Shown piece by piece: positions 1 through 8,030 of a stretch of 64,000 nucleotides of DNA (positions within the stretch are counted from its first letter, which is position 1; each line of letters begins with the position of its first letter). A program made the translations under genes and the position numbers. Under the pieces are notes generated by a model, which was given only the letters and a program-made list of their open reading frames with translations, was not told where the DNA came from and did no database searches. Source of the stretch: Acidobacteriaceae bacterium (GTDB lineage Bacteria > Acidobacteriota > Terriglobia > Terriglobales > Acidobacteriaceae); NCBI GenBank assembly GCA_031296355.1, contig JARLFX010000077.1:62001-126000 (forward strand), given 5' to 3'.

Positions 1-217
1 GTAACCACAATGCCCACTTGAGTGGCTGGTACAGCGCTAGCTGACCAAGTACCAACAATGGCTTACCAAGTGCGGGTTGGTATCCGAAATAAGCAGCAAT
101 ATACTGAGTGGGGATTACGTTGCTCAGCAGTAACAGACCAGCGCCAATAATCGTGGATCTCCAGTTGTAGCCGCCCAGATATCCGGGCTTGTGCGGAAAG
201 CGATAGGCATTTGACAT
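1..217 (-). CDS. Type IV coupling protein (TraG/VirD4-like), N-terminal part
   Basis: The gene runs off the left edge of the window, so only 72 codons are visible. It starts at an ATG (217-215) two bases after the stop of the ArdC-like gene, so the two are co-transcribed. The visible protein begins MSNAYRFPHKPGYLGG, then has a hydrophobic stretch (about residues 22-34) and a second one near residues 50-72. This layout of two membrane segments before the missing ATPase domain is typical of TraG/VirD4 coupling proteins, which link the relaxosome to the secretion channel. Its position next to the relaxase operon, as traG is in RP4, supports the call. The NTPase motifs lie outside the window, so the family assignment is inference. 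Confidence 0.5.
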   Translation of the reverse strand, partial: MSNAYRFPHKPGYLGGYNWRSTIIGAGLLLLSNVIPTQYIAAYFGYQPALGKPLLVLGQLALYQPLKWALWL

Positions 218-219
218 TT

Positions 220-1833
220 CTACCGTCCGAGCTCTGTCGCAATCTCGCGTGTTGTGCGAGTTAGGCTTTTGCGGGTAGAAGTCCCTTGTTCATTGGTGTG
301 TGCGTGGCCATGGCCAATCGCATTGGCACGAACGCTGGCCTGGGCAGCGGCTGTTCTGAGCATCTGTGCCAATTCATGCTCGCGGCCTGGACGCGCGAGT
401 ATCTGGAAGCTCACGCTATTGTCGTAAGTCGATTTATTCACGGCAAGGTAAAAGACATTTTTAATGTTTTGTCCGCGATTTTCTCCCGGCTGGAGATTTT
501 CGGTTAAATCGTTGACGAGATCCTTGCCGGTTTGTGATGAGTGGGCCTCGAAGACGGATTCCATCAGGCTGGTGACGGTCGCTGCGTCTGTGATAGTGAT
601 GGGATCTGGAGAATTGCGAATGGGGTAGCTGGAATCATTCATGCTCTGAGTCAGGTGATTTGCGAACAACTTGAACTGGCGGGCATGAGACGCGTGTGCT
701 AAGCGTGGATCGCGTGTTTGAGCATCAAGAATGCTCCGGAATTCATCTGAGCCGAGGGGTGTTGTATGTATAAATTCTTCAGAATCGCCGCCATGTGTGA
801 TGAATTGAACGAGCGCGTTCTGTTCAGTAGAGTTCTCACGTGAAGAAGCAAGAAGAGCGGCCTCCGGCAGGTGTTGTTTCGCCTGTAGGATCCCTTCGGC
901 TGAATGGTTGTATTCTGCAAGCGTGTGGGCAATTGCCTGTGTCTGCTCGCGGGAACAGCTGACGGCATACTCCTGGATTATTTCGGCATCGCGTACGGCG
1001 CGGAATATTTCGTTCTTATCTTCCCGGAGAGATTTGAGCCACGAGGCTAGATATCCGGTATGCCGGCCAGGATCATGGGGAACCCCGATTGCATCAGAGA
1101 TGAGCCAACTTGCAATTTCTGCGCGCAGCTCCTCACGGGCGTATAACTCATCGCCAAATACTCCATACTGACGGTTCAACCGTGATTCGTGGCCCGTCCA
1201 ATGGGCCAACTCGTGCATTGCGGTACCGTAGTAGGCTCCCGCGTCATTGAATTGGTCTTTCTGTGGCAGGTGGATTTCATCGCGTAGGGGACTGTAAAAG
1301 GCCCGGTCGGCCTGATCGTGAAGGATGCGCGCACCGGAACCCCTGAGTATCTCTTCGGCTCGATCTTCGGGTTTCCATTCATAGACACGGGCTTTGCGTA
1401 CTAACGGAGGCAGGTTATCGATCTGTTCGGCATTGAAGACAGTGGCGAAGAAGACTCGAGGGCGTTCCAACTCAGCGCGAATCTTGAGAGTCTCGCCATT
1501 CAGTCCAGTAATCGGTTGACCATGTTCATCCGTTTTGACGTGTTCATCATAGAATTTCCAATATTCAATGGGAGTTCCCGTCGAGCCTTTACGAACCTGG
1601 AAGCCGTGTTCGTGAGCCTGTTTATAGGTCATCCAGCGTGGATCGCTGTAACCCTGCAGACCCAACCAGAAAGAGTTGACGCCCCGGTAATTCTTATCGG
1701 TGATTGGGTTATAGGGGCGGCGATCATTATTATTAGCGTCCCAGGGTTTTTGCCACGGAGCAGCTCCTTTTTCCAGCAGATTTATGATTGCGGCTGTAAC
1801 CTTGTCGCGGTGCTCGTCGCTTCTATTCGGCAT
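220..1833 (-). CDS. ardC: ArdC-type antirestriction protein with shared C-terminal tag domain
   Basis: A 537-residue protein. The N-terminal part (about residues 1-130) matches the ArdC ssDNA-binding domain (PWQKPW, NYRGVN, KGSTGTPIEYW). It is followed by a zincin-like metallopeptidase domain with the active-site signature HELAH at about residues 207-211. ArdC proteins shield incoming conjugative DNA from host restriction, and the pSa ArdC is known to enter the recipient with the DNA. The C-terminal 120 residues are not part of ArdC. They contain the domain shared with four other proteins of this element (motif PGENRGQNIKNVF), and the protein ends in ELGR. The ATG at 1833 was chosen because AGAGG lies 8 bases upstream; the frame stays open to 1965. 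The stop is 2 bases before the coupling-protein start. Confidence 0.85.
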   Translation of the reverse strand: MPNRSDEHRDKVTAAIINLLEKGAAPWQKPWDANNNDRRPYNPITDKNYRGVNSFWLGLQGYSDPRWMTYKQAHEHGFQVRKGSTGTPIEYWKFYDEHVKTDEHGQPITGLNGETLKIRAELERPRVFFATVFNAEQIDNLPPLVRKARVYEWKPEDRAEEILRGSGARILHDQADRAFYSPLRDEIHLPQKDQFNDAGAYYGTAMHELAHWTGHESRLNRQYGVFGDELYAREELRAEIASWLISDAIGVPHDPGRHTGYLASWLKSLREDKNEIFRAVRDAEIIQEYAVSCSREQTQAIAHTLAEYNHSAEGILQAKQHLPEAALLASSRENSTEQNALVQFITHGGDSEEFIHTTPLGSDEFRSILDAQTRDPRLAHASHARQFKLFANHLTQSMNDSSYPIRNSPDPITITDAATVTSLMESVFEAHSSQTGKDLVNDLTENLQPGENRGQNIKNVFYLAVNKSTYDNSVSFQILARPGREHELAQMLRTAAAQASVRANAIGHGHAHTNEQGTSTRKSLTRTTREIATELGR

Positions 1834-2050
1834 AGTGGGAAACCTCTTTGTATTCCGCGTAGTTGCCGAGGCTGTCAAGGGCGTCGGTTTCACTGATCGC
1901 TGGTTCAGCCATTGCCCCCATTCTGATTGCATCTTCGCAGCTAAACTCTTGCATGCGTTTGTCACTGTTGTTCATAGGTCACCCTTGTCGCATTTGTGAA
2001 ATGCGACCGGTAATTACCGGCCGCATTCTTGGCTAAAAGAAACAAGACAA

Positions 2051-3088
2051 CTAACGGCCTAGATCATTGCTGTGGTGACTGGGTTCACGTTGCTGAGTTC
2101 TGGGCTCAACCTTGCATCGGGAAAATGCCTGCCGGGCGGCTTTGTCAATTTCCCGCTTAACCTCGGCTTCCTTCCCGGGGAGAGGGTAGAGGGTTGTGCG
2201 CAGATAGCGATTGTCGGCGGAGCGTTCGACGTCAAGGGAGAACATGTTCTTGACGTTTTCGCTCCGCGACTGGCCTGGCTCAACGGAGGCCTGAAGATTT
2301 CTTAGCGCGTCACGGCCAGTCGATTTGCCTTCGTACATCGAAGTGAGGAATGCGTTCGTATGACGGTTGTCAGCGAACGAAACCGCGCCGCCATCTACAT
2401 AGTGATAAGCGCGACGGAGGCCCGAGCCGATGCCGAACTCCTCGGCACAACGATCCTGACGGAACGTAACGTATTTCTCGAAGCCATGTTCTTTAGCCGC
2501 AGCAGGATTCTTTTGCTCAAATTTTTGGAAGTCTGCCAGAGCCTGATTCTTCTGGTCTTCCGTGAGCTTCTCGATCCCGCCGTTCTGCCGTGTCCAGTGC
2601 TTTTCGTTGGGCGCTCCAGATTCGCTCGCGGTTCGCTCTACGTCCTGGTCGGCGGGAGCGGCACCCCTTTCGGCAGCCTTGGCTACGCGTTCTGCAGTAC
2701 GTTCCTGCCTCCAGGCACAGTATTGCTGCACGCTGACATCCTTCGCCCTGACCGGATACTTTGTGGTCCATTTTGCGTAGTCCGCATCACATAGGGCTTT
2801 ATGTTCAGGCGAGAGCGAGGAATATCCGCCGTTTTCATGAGTCCAGTAAGACTTCGCCGATGTGCCCTCCTGCTGGTTTGCGGGAGTTTGCTCTGCGACG
2901 CCGGGTTCCTGGGCAGCGTTTGGTGCCGGCTCCTCTGCTTGTATATCCTGCTGAACTTGCTTGCTGTTGCTTCTACCTTTGCCACGCGCTTTCGTCTTCG
3001 CGGGCACTTGTATGGGGCTGGCAGTGGTGGGTTCCTCTTGATACCTCTCTTCGACGATCGCTGATGTTGCCATAGTCCTGGCATCCAT
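2051..3088 (-). CDS. Unknown protein: two internal WT-NGG repeats plus shared C-terminal tag domain
   Basis: A 345-residue protein I do not recognise from any named family. The first 75 residues are low-complexity, rich in K, E, A and P. Two copies of a roughly 55-residue repeat follow, the first from about residue 80 (YWTHENGGYSSLSPEHK) and the second from about residue 165 (HWTRQNGGIEKLTEDQK). Each ends in a (Q/K)YxxxRQ(D/E)R element. Residues 244-320 are the C-terminal domain shared with the relaxase and the ArdC and DarB-like proteins (PGQSRSENVKNMF), and the tail ends DLGR. A start at 3073 (MATSAIVEE) is also possible, with AGGA close upstream. By company and tail it is probably another protein sent to the recipient; its activity is unknown. 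Confidence 0.75.
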   Translation of the reverse strand: MDARTMATSAIVEERYQEEPTTASPIQVPAKTKARGKGRSNSKQVQQDIQAEEPAPNAAQEPGVAEQTPANQQEGTSAKSYWTHENGGYSSLSPEHKALCDADYAKWTTKYPVRAKDVSVQQYCAWRQERTAERVAKAAERGAAPADQDVERTASESGAPNEKHWTRQNGGIEKLTEDQKNQALADFQKFEQKNPAAAKEHGFEKYVTFRQDRCAEEFGIGSGLRRAYHYVDGGAVSFADNRHTNAFLTSMYEGKSTGRDALRNLQASVEPGQSRSENVKNMFSLDVERSADNRYLRTTLYPLPGKEAEVKREIDKAARQAFSRCKVEPRTQQREPSHHSNDLGR

Positions 3089-3310
3089 TTCTGTGCGCGA
3101 TTCTTGCGCACCGTTAGGGTTGAGGTTTTACTCGCAGACATGCTGCGAGTGCGTGAGACAGCTCGTATACCTTTTGGCCATAGTGGCGGGCCTTTGTTCA
3201 GCGCGTGACTTCTTGCGTACCGAGATGTGGTGTATGCGAACCGAGGTAAGCAGCCGTCTTAGCTCCACGCACCGAAGGTACCACTGTTTCTGCGTATGAA
3301 GACATCGCAG

Positions 3311-3343
3311 ATGTCATAGACGTAATAGACGACTATATGACAT
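3311..3343. promoter_or_regulatory. Candidate operator upstream of the unknown repeat protein, TAATAGACGTA family
   Basis: The core at 3314-3333 (TCATAGACGTAATAGACGAC) aligns almost base for base with three other sites in this window, at 7535, 47628 and 52575. Here the core also sits inside an inverted repeat, ATGTCATA (3311-3318) against TATGACAT (3336-3343). It lies 220-255 bases before the start of the leftward gene at 3088. The 432-base gap between that gene and the next (3089-3520) shows nothing else I can support. Confidence 0.55.
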
Positions 3344-3520
3344 GGTAGATTGGAAATCAAGTGCCATTGGGGATGGAGGCCGCTGGCGCAGGGGCAGGGA
3401 AGCCTGGGGCTGTTCGCCGGGCTTCGCAGAAAGGCGGATAATGTGGGTTTAGGGCGCGAACCGTTGGCCTAGACGTGGAAGCTCAACCGCTCCTAGTACA
3501 GTTCCACGGCTCGCAATTTG

Positions 3521-4141
3521 TTACCTTTTCAGGGACAAACCCCTTTGGCGACCGCGGTCGTGATAGACATGGTGGGGAGTTTTGCTGATTTTCTCGGGTT
3601 TCCCGCTGCCGGCGACACGATAGAGTTGGGACAACTCATGAGTCCTGCCCGGAAGGGGCTCAACGCGGTAGATCAACATCCCGTCATGGTCTACCGTTAT
3701 GCGGATGACAAAGAGGTTCCGAATGGGTTCGGAGCGCTCTTCATCTGGTTTTATGTTGGCGCTGAGGAGCGAAATTTCATCTCTTCCGCGTGGCGATTTC
3801 AGGGCTGCGTCCATCAAACACGCTGCGTGTTCCCGGCTGGGCAGCCGGAGCGCCATGGCTATCCCTGTGTTTTCTGTGTTCTGGGCGGCATCCCTGAAGT
3901 ACTGTCTAGGTTCTTTTTGGTGATACTGGGCAATCCGTATCCAGCAAGTATCGTGTCCGAAGACGCGGCGTAGAACAAAAATCTCAGCATACTTCGCCCC
4001 GTTCGCAATGGCTGCTTTGACTTCCTTGCGAGCAAGCGTTTCGCCCGCCTTTCCACTTGGGATATTCGGAACCGTCACGCCATCGATGACCAGCCGAATG
4101 TCACTGACTCCCACTGATCTACTACTGAGCGGTTTTGCCAT
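3521..4141 (-). CDS. Unknown small protein with shared C-terminal tag domain
   Basis: A 206-residue protein with no recognised family over residues 1-105. That part begins MAKPLSSRSVGVSDIRLVI and contains an alpha/beta-looking stretch around KAAIANGAKYAEIFVLRR. Residues 106-179 are the domain shared with the relaxase, the ArdC and DarB-like proteins and the neighbouring repeat protein (PDEERSEPIRNLF, then PLPGRTHEL). The tail after it is strongly basic and ends SLKR rather than LGR. GGAG lies about 10 bases before the ATG. It is read leftward like its neighbours. If the shared domain is a secretion tag, this would be the smallest cargo carrying it. Confidence 0.75.
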   Translation of the reverse strand: MAKPLSSRSVGVSDIRLVIDGVTVPNIPSGKAGETLARKEVKAAIANGAKYAEIFVLRRVFGHDTCWIRIAQYHQKEPRQYFRDAAQNTENTGIAMALRLPSREHAACLMDAALKSPRGRDEISLLSANIKPDEERSEPIRNLFVIRITVDHDGMLIYRVEPLPGRTHELSQLYRVAGSGKPEKISKTPHHVYHDRGRQRGLSLKR

Positions 4142-4379
4142 AGCTCGGTACTCCGTGGCCGGCTAGCGCCGGTAGCTGTCTAGTATAGCTATAGAGAGTA
4201 CCTATCAGCACATCGATGAAGGTCTACCTCTTCGGTGGGTGGCATAAGCAGCCGCCTATATAGTAATTGCGAGTGTCAAGAAAACTGCGCAATCGCGGTA
4301 ATAGGGAAATACCTTCTTATAGGGATAAAATAAATAAGCAATTGTAGATAACTACGATAGTTAATTAGAGGGCATAAGA

Positions 4380-4667
4380 ATGAGTTTTGAAAACCTTATT
4401 GCAGAGATCGATTCTGAAATTTCCCGCCTGACACAGGCCAGGCAGCTGTTGACCGGAGGTGCGGTAGCAACTGCCAAGCGTGGTCCCGGAAGACCGCCAG
4501 CCGCCGTAGTCGCAGCTAAGCCGAAGAAGAAGCGCAAGATGAGCGTTGCGGGCAAAGCCCGAATCGCTGCTGCACAAAAGGCGCGCTGGGCAAAGGTTGC
4601 GGCTGCCAAAACAGCCAAGCCCGAAGCGAAGGCAGTTAAGAGCACGAAAACCGCCAAAGCAAAGTAA
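4380..4667 (+). CDS. Small basic AT-hook, histone H1-like protein
   Basis: A 95-residue protein made of two parts. The first 25 residues are acidic to neutral and helical (MSFENLIAEIDSEISRLTQ). The rest is a lysine- and alanine-rich tail with an AT-hook core (GPGRPP at about residues 39-44), a KPKKKRKM patch and repeated AK/KAA units resembling histone H1 tails. It most likely binds DNA in the minor groove, as a nucleoid-type or silencing protein. AGAGGG stands 8 bases before the ATG in an AT-rich leader. It is the only rightward gene among leftward transfer genes, is monocistronic, and is followed by a strong hairpin terminator. Confidence 0.75.
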   Translation: MSFENLIAEIDSEISRLTQARQLLTGGAVATAKRGPGRPPAAVVAAKPKKKRKMSVAGKARIAAAQKARWAKVAAAKTAKPEAKAVKSTKTAKAK

Positions 4668-4684
4668 AACGTTGTGAGTTATAT

Positions 4685-4716
4685 AAAGAGGCTGGAGAAA
4701 GCTCTCCAGCCTCTTT
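4685..4716 (+). terminator. Hairpin terminator between convergent genes
   Basis: A perfect 14-bp inverted repeat, AAAGAGGCTGGAGA (4685-4698) and TCTCCAGCCTCTTT (4703-4716), with a 4-base loop. Because the stem ends carry A and T runs on both sides, it can terminate the AT-hook gene on the plus strand and the relaxase operon on the minus strand. Confidence 0.8.
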
Positions 4717-4823
4717 ACGCGTTCTTTCTGGGCTTATATCGGGGCACATATACTCAGCCCAGTATTGGGATGCGTGCCGCATGCGAATGTTACTAGCGGC
4801 TACAAGAGCAACGCTTCCGGTAC

Positions 4824-7022
4824 TTATTCAAGACCCTTGTCTTTTTCGTGGATTCTCTCTCCCCTTTGGTTCCGCTCTCTTTCCTGTCCAACCTGACCCT
4901 TGGCCGGGCGCCGCACTGTAGCGCTCTTGCTCATCTGTTCTGCCGCTGCGCGGATCATCTCCGCCAACTCAGCTCCTTTCCCCGCCGTAGGCTTGACCAT
5001 ATAGATCGCTGTACCATCTCCGGCGCGGACTACCTCAAGATGAAAAATGTTTTTGATATTCGTGGTGCGGCTTTCACTAGGCTGCATATTGCCTTGTAGA
5101 TCGTTAACCAGACCACGTCCCCGCATAAGTCCATAGATGCCGCCCATCAGAACATAGGCCGCATCCCGATCTGCCAGCCGGAAAGGAGTATCCGGCTGGT
5201 TCGCAATCCGGTCATGAAGTTCCATAAGCTGCTTCGCCATCACGCCGAACCTGTCCACCTTCATCTGCTCGACAAAGACGATCTGCTGCATTCTGGTGTC
5301 GGTGAACCGAATATAGACACCATTTCGGGCGGCAGCACGGGCGATTTGCTCTTTCCACTGCTCAGTACCATCCGCACGGATGACGATCCCGTATTTCTTC
5401 ACCGCCATTTCGAGACCGAGAACGATGGCAGCCTCCTCGGTGGACAGAACGGAGATCGTCTTTCCGTGATCGACGAGTGCCATGGTTCCTCGGATCGTGT
5501 AATGCACATCGCCGCTACGCCGGTTGATCGTCCAGCGCGTCGCGGCAATGACCTTGGCTATCTCCTCATTTCGCTGGAGTTCGCGCAGACGGTCGTTGGT
5601 GAGTTCTGTCCACTCGGATTCATCCGACGGTCCGCCAGCGGATAGATACACTGCATCCTGTTCGGACTTGATTGTCTTATCCAGCGCATTGATATTGCGT
5701 TGATCCTGATACCGCCAGCCGCGAAGCTGTGCGGCGGCGGCTTTATCACCAGCCTCGGCTTTCCCCATGACCCACTGCTGATAGGTAAGACCCTGAAGCT
5801 TCAGCCGCTCCCGCATGGCTTCGACTTTGAGGAGCCGTTGCTGAACGACATGTTCGGCAACCGCCCGGGAGAGCTGTGCTCGCTTCTCCGGCCAGGGGAT
5901 CTCTTGTGCGCGTATCTGCTTCTTGGTCAACTGAAGCTGATCGGACAGTTCTGCCCGCCGCTTGCGAACATATCCCGTATACGCCTTTTGCTGTTCCCGG
6001 CAGCCAGCGCGGTAAGCGGCAAATGCCTGCTTGAGCGCCTGACGTGCCTGTTCGCGCTCCTCGCGGCGCTGTGTCCGTTTTTCAGGATCGCGCGCTGGGT
6101 GCTGCTCATACTTCGCTGACGGTTTGCCTGTTGGCCGATCTGCAGCATTCGCCTCCCGCCAGGGTCCCAGCTTTCTCTCCGTCTCCGCGCGGTTCAGCTT
6201 CCCTGCGAAGGCACGGCGAAAGACGTCGGATACCTTCACCCGGATATCTGAGCCGATGGCCTGAACAGTGTACCCACCCTGTTCTCCCCGATGCATTTCG
6301 AGACCATACCGATACAGCATGGTGTGAACCTCTGACCATGAGACGGTGTGCCGGGCAAGGAGCATCTGGAGGTCCGCGGCCGGTTTTCCTTTGGCGTACG
6401 CCTGAAGACTTTCCACGTCGCGGTAATATTCCAATTTTGCGGCTTTTCCATCCGCTTGTGCTCCATGGCGACTCAGGGCGCGCATCTCCTCCCGTGTATT
6501 CTTGACCGCCATCCCGCGTTCCTTATCCCAGCGATAATGCCCCACCGCTTCCGTCCAGCCTTGTTCATGCTCCAGCTCCCGCATCGCCTGGTCGAGCGTG
6601 AACATATCCCGGTAGGGAGTGTGAGCCCGATACGTCTCTGGATGGACCTTGTTGACCATGATGTGAATGTGGAAGTGCGCTTTGTCATCATGAGCGACGA
6701 TCAGGTACTGGTGCTCGGCGAAGCCGAGGTCTTGTAGTGTTCGTAGCGCCGCTGCCTTCCATTGGTCATGCGTGGGACGTTCAGCGGGATGCCAGGCTAT
6801 CTGATAGTGGTACACCGGGTCCTTGCAGAGCGGATTCATGGCTGCGACACCAAGCATTTCCCCATGCAGGGTTTCAAACGAGATCAGGTTGTCCGAGAGG
6901 ACCATCTCGCCACGAAGTACCTCCTGTCCGGTGTCAGGATCGCGTTCCTTGGTCAGGTAGTCCTTGAGTTTCTTGAAGTTTGTTCCTTTGTCGCGTCTGC
7001 CGTTGGAAATGGGTGCCAGCAT
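4824..7022 (-). CDS. MOBP-type conjugative relaxase with shared C-terminal tag domain
   Basis: A 732-residue relaxase that nicks oriT and stays bound to the 5' end of the transferred strand. The three-histidine metal site is HFHIH at residues 116-120, followed by MVNKVHPET. Tyr22 in LKDYLTKE is the likely nucleophile. The central part is charged and helical (about residues 260-480). A region around residues 495-590 (VHYTIRG..ALVDHGK..GTEQWKEQI) resembles the LPD7 domain found in RP4 TraI-like relaxases. Residues 621-696 are the shared C-terminal domain (PSESRTTNIKNIF, then GKGAEL), followed by a 36-residue basic tail. It starts directly after the MobC stop, so the two are translated together. 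The gene order matches RP4 traJ-traI. Confidence 0.9.
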   Translation of the reverse strand: MLAPISNGRRDKGTNFKKLKDYLTKERDPDTGQEVLRGEMVLSDNLISFETLHGEMLGVAAMNPLCKDPVYHYQIAWHPAERPTHDQWKAAALRTLQDLGFAEHQYLIVAHDDKAHFHIHIMVNKVHPETYRAHTPYRDMFTLDQAMRELEHEQGWTEAVGHYRWDKERGMAVKNTREEMRALSRHGAQADGKAAKLEYYRDVESLQAYAKGKPAADLQMLLARHTVSWSEVHTMLYRYGLEMHRGEQGGYTVQAIGSDIRVKVSDVFRRAFAGKLNRAETERKLGPWREANAADRPTGKPSAKYEQHPARDPEKRTQRREEREQARQALKQAFAAYRAGCREQQKAYTGYVRKRRAELSDQLQLTKKQIRAQEIPWPEKRAQLSRAVAEHVVQQRLLKVEAMRERLKLQGLTYQQWVMGKAEAGDKAAAAQLRGWRYQDQRNINALDKTIKSEQDAVYLSAGGPSDESEWTELTNDRLRELQRNEEIAKVIAATRWTINRRSGDVHYTIRGTMALVDHGKTISVLSTEEAAIVLGLEMAVKKYGIVIRADGTEQWKEQIARAAARNGVYIRFTDTRMQQIVFVEQMKVDRFGVMAKQLMELHDRIANQPDTPFRLADRDAAYVLMGGIYGLMRGRGLVNDLQGNMQPSESRTTNIKNIFHLEVVRAGDGTAIYMVKPTAGKGAELAEMIRAAAEQMSKSATVRRPAKGQVGQERERNQRGERIHEKDKGLE

Positions 7023-7352
7023 CTAGGCCTCCGGCTCCGATGATTGAAGCCGCTGAATCTCATCACGGATCTCATGGAGAACACGATTGAGCTGATGTCT
7101 GGTTTCCGGGAGCCCGGGCTCATCCTTGATCTGTTGCAGGCAATACTTCTGAAGTCCGCCAAGGCGTGCCAATTCTCCCATCGCCTTGAGGTTGATCTTG
7201 GAGTGGATACGCTTTTGAAGCGCGCACCGTCGCATGTATTCGCTCACCGTTAGGCCCGCGTAGTTGGCAAGGGTCTCAATCCTATCCAACTCCTCAGGAA
7301 GCAAACGGAGTGTATAGCGCTTCCGGTGTTCGACGATCCTGGGCCTGCTCAT
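7023..7352 (-). CDS. MobC/TraJ-like oriT-binding ribbon-helix-helix protein
   Basis: A 109-residue relaxosome accessory protein. A ribbon-helix-helix domain occupies the first half (KRYTLRLLPEELDRIE, then GLTVSEYMRRCAL). The C-terminal half (LARLGGLQKYCLQQI, then RHQLNRVLHEIRDEI) matches the MobC helix that works with MOBP relaxases. The ATG at 7352 is preferred because GAGGA stands 9 bases upstream. The frame stays open to 7679, but that part runs through the oriT region and is not protein-like. Its stop abuts the relaxase start, and the promoter must lie in the oriT gap. Confidence 0.85.
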   Translation of the reverse strand: MSRPRIVEHRKRYTLRLLPEELDRIETLANYAGLTVSEYMRRCALQKRIHSKINLKAMGELARLGGLQKYCLQQIKDEPGLPETRHQLNRVLHEIRDEIQRLQSSEPEA

Positions 7353-7403
7353 CGTCGACATTCCTCTGGGGTCTCGGGGCGGCGCCCTGAGCAAGTTGCG
7401 CAA

Positions 7404-7465
7404 GGTCCACACGAGTAGCCGAAGGCGGATTGGGTGGACCTGGTGGCAGGATGAAAACGACCGCA
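7404..7465. other. Candidate origin of transfer (oriT) with RP4-type nic site
   Basis: The gap between the leftward mobC-relaxase pair and the rightward traK-L-M genes is where RP4 keeps oriT. The minus strand of 7446-7452 reads ATCCTGC, the nic core of RP4-type MOBP relaxases, placing the cut between 7447 and 7446. Next to it is an inverted repeat, GGTCCAC (7404-7410) and GTGGACC (7434-7440), a likely MobC/TraJ or TraK site. The nic position is inferred from family consensus. Confidence 0.6.
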
Positions 7466-7534
7466 GGAAGGTTTTGTCATGACAGCGCCTGACTTGCCCT
7501 CCGCCGTAATGAATTGGTTGTGGTGTTGCATATC

Positions 7535-7554
7535 TAATAGACGTAGAATACATC
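7535..7554. promoter_or_regulatory. Candidate operator in the divergent mobC / traK gap, TAATAGACGTA family
   Basis: TAATAGACGTAGAATACATC matches the elements at 3314, 47628 and 52575. It lies about 180 bases before the mobC start and about 95 bases before the first traK-like start, in an AT-rich stretch, so it could control both directions. Confidence 0.55.
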
Positions 7555-7646
7555 AATAAGATGTGGTACACATATTTACGTGAACGCCACACAGAAACCG
7601 GCGGGGACGCTCGACAGAAGACGATGTGAATAGGGAGAACAACTCG

Positions 7647-8030
7647 ATGAACAGTGGACGCGCAGGAGAAATACGTCAAGAAACTGTTGAAGCAATCAGA
7701 GTGCGGCTCAGGAAGTTGTGCGAAATACAGGTGAAGCGTGAAGTCACACTGCAGAACACCGTTGGTTTGCTATCGAGAGAAATCAAGAGGTTGTTGAGAC
7801 GCGGCTTCACCATGAAGGGAATTGCAGAGCAGTTCAATCGGGGAGGAATACCGCTTGCTGCAGGACGTTACGGGCCTATAGATTGCGGCACGCATCGAAG
7901 CGCGGCAGCGCTGCTGTATGAGGGAGACAAAGTACGCATAGAGGCGCGGCGCCGGCGCAGTCAGTGCGCGGCAAAAAGTGCACTCAAGTATCTCGTGAGG
8001 AGTAATACGCCATGGCCAGGAAGCAAGTGA
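7647..8030 (+). CDS. TraK-like small DNA-binding protein, probably degenerate copy
   Basis: A 127-residue protein whose first 65 residues align with the next gene: KLCEIQVKRE against KLCERQPKRK, and the helix-turn-helix-like stretch RRGFTMKGIAEQFNRGGIPLAAG against a matching stretch there. After that the match is lost. Where the neighbour has GTLRSYLSRS this copy reads GRYGPIDCGT, as expected if an old frameshift replaced the end of the recognition region. The start at 7647 has AGGGAG upstream. It overlaps the next gene by 19 bases. By position (oriT then traK) and size it corresponds to RP4 traK, the oriT-wrapping protein. Confidence 0.55.
   Translation: MNSGRAGEIRQETVEAIRVRLRKLCEIQVKREVTLQNTVGLLSREIKRLLRRGFTMKGIAEQFNRGGIPLAAGRYGPIDCGTHRSAAALLYEGDKVRIEARRRRSQCAAKSALKYLVRSNTPWPGSK

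Noticed and set aside
7353..7679. N-terminal extension of the MobC-like protein
   Set aside because: The open frame crosses the oriT candidate and reads as non-protein sequence; a good ribosome-binding site supports 7352 instead.
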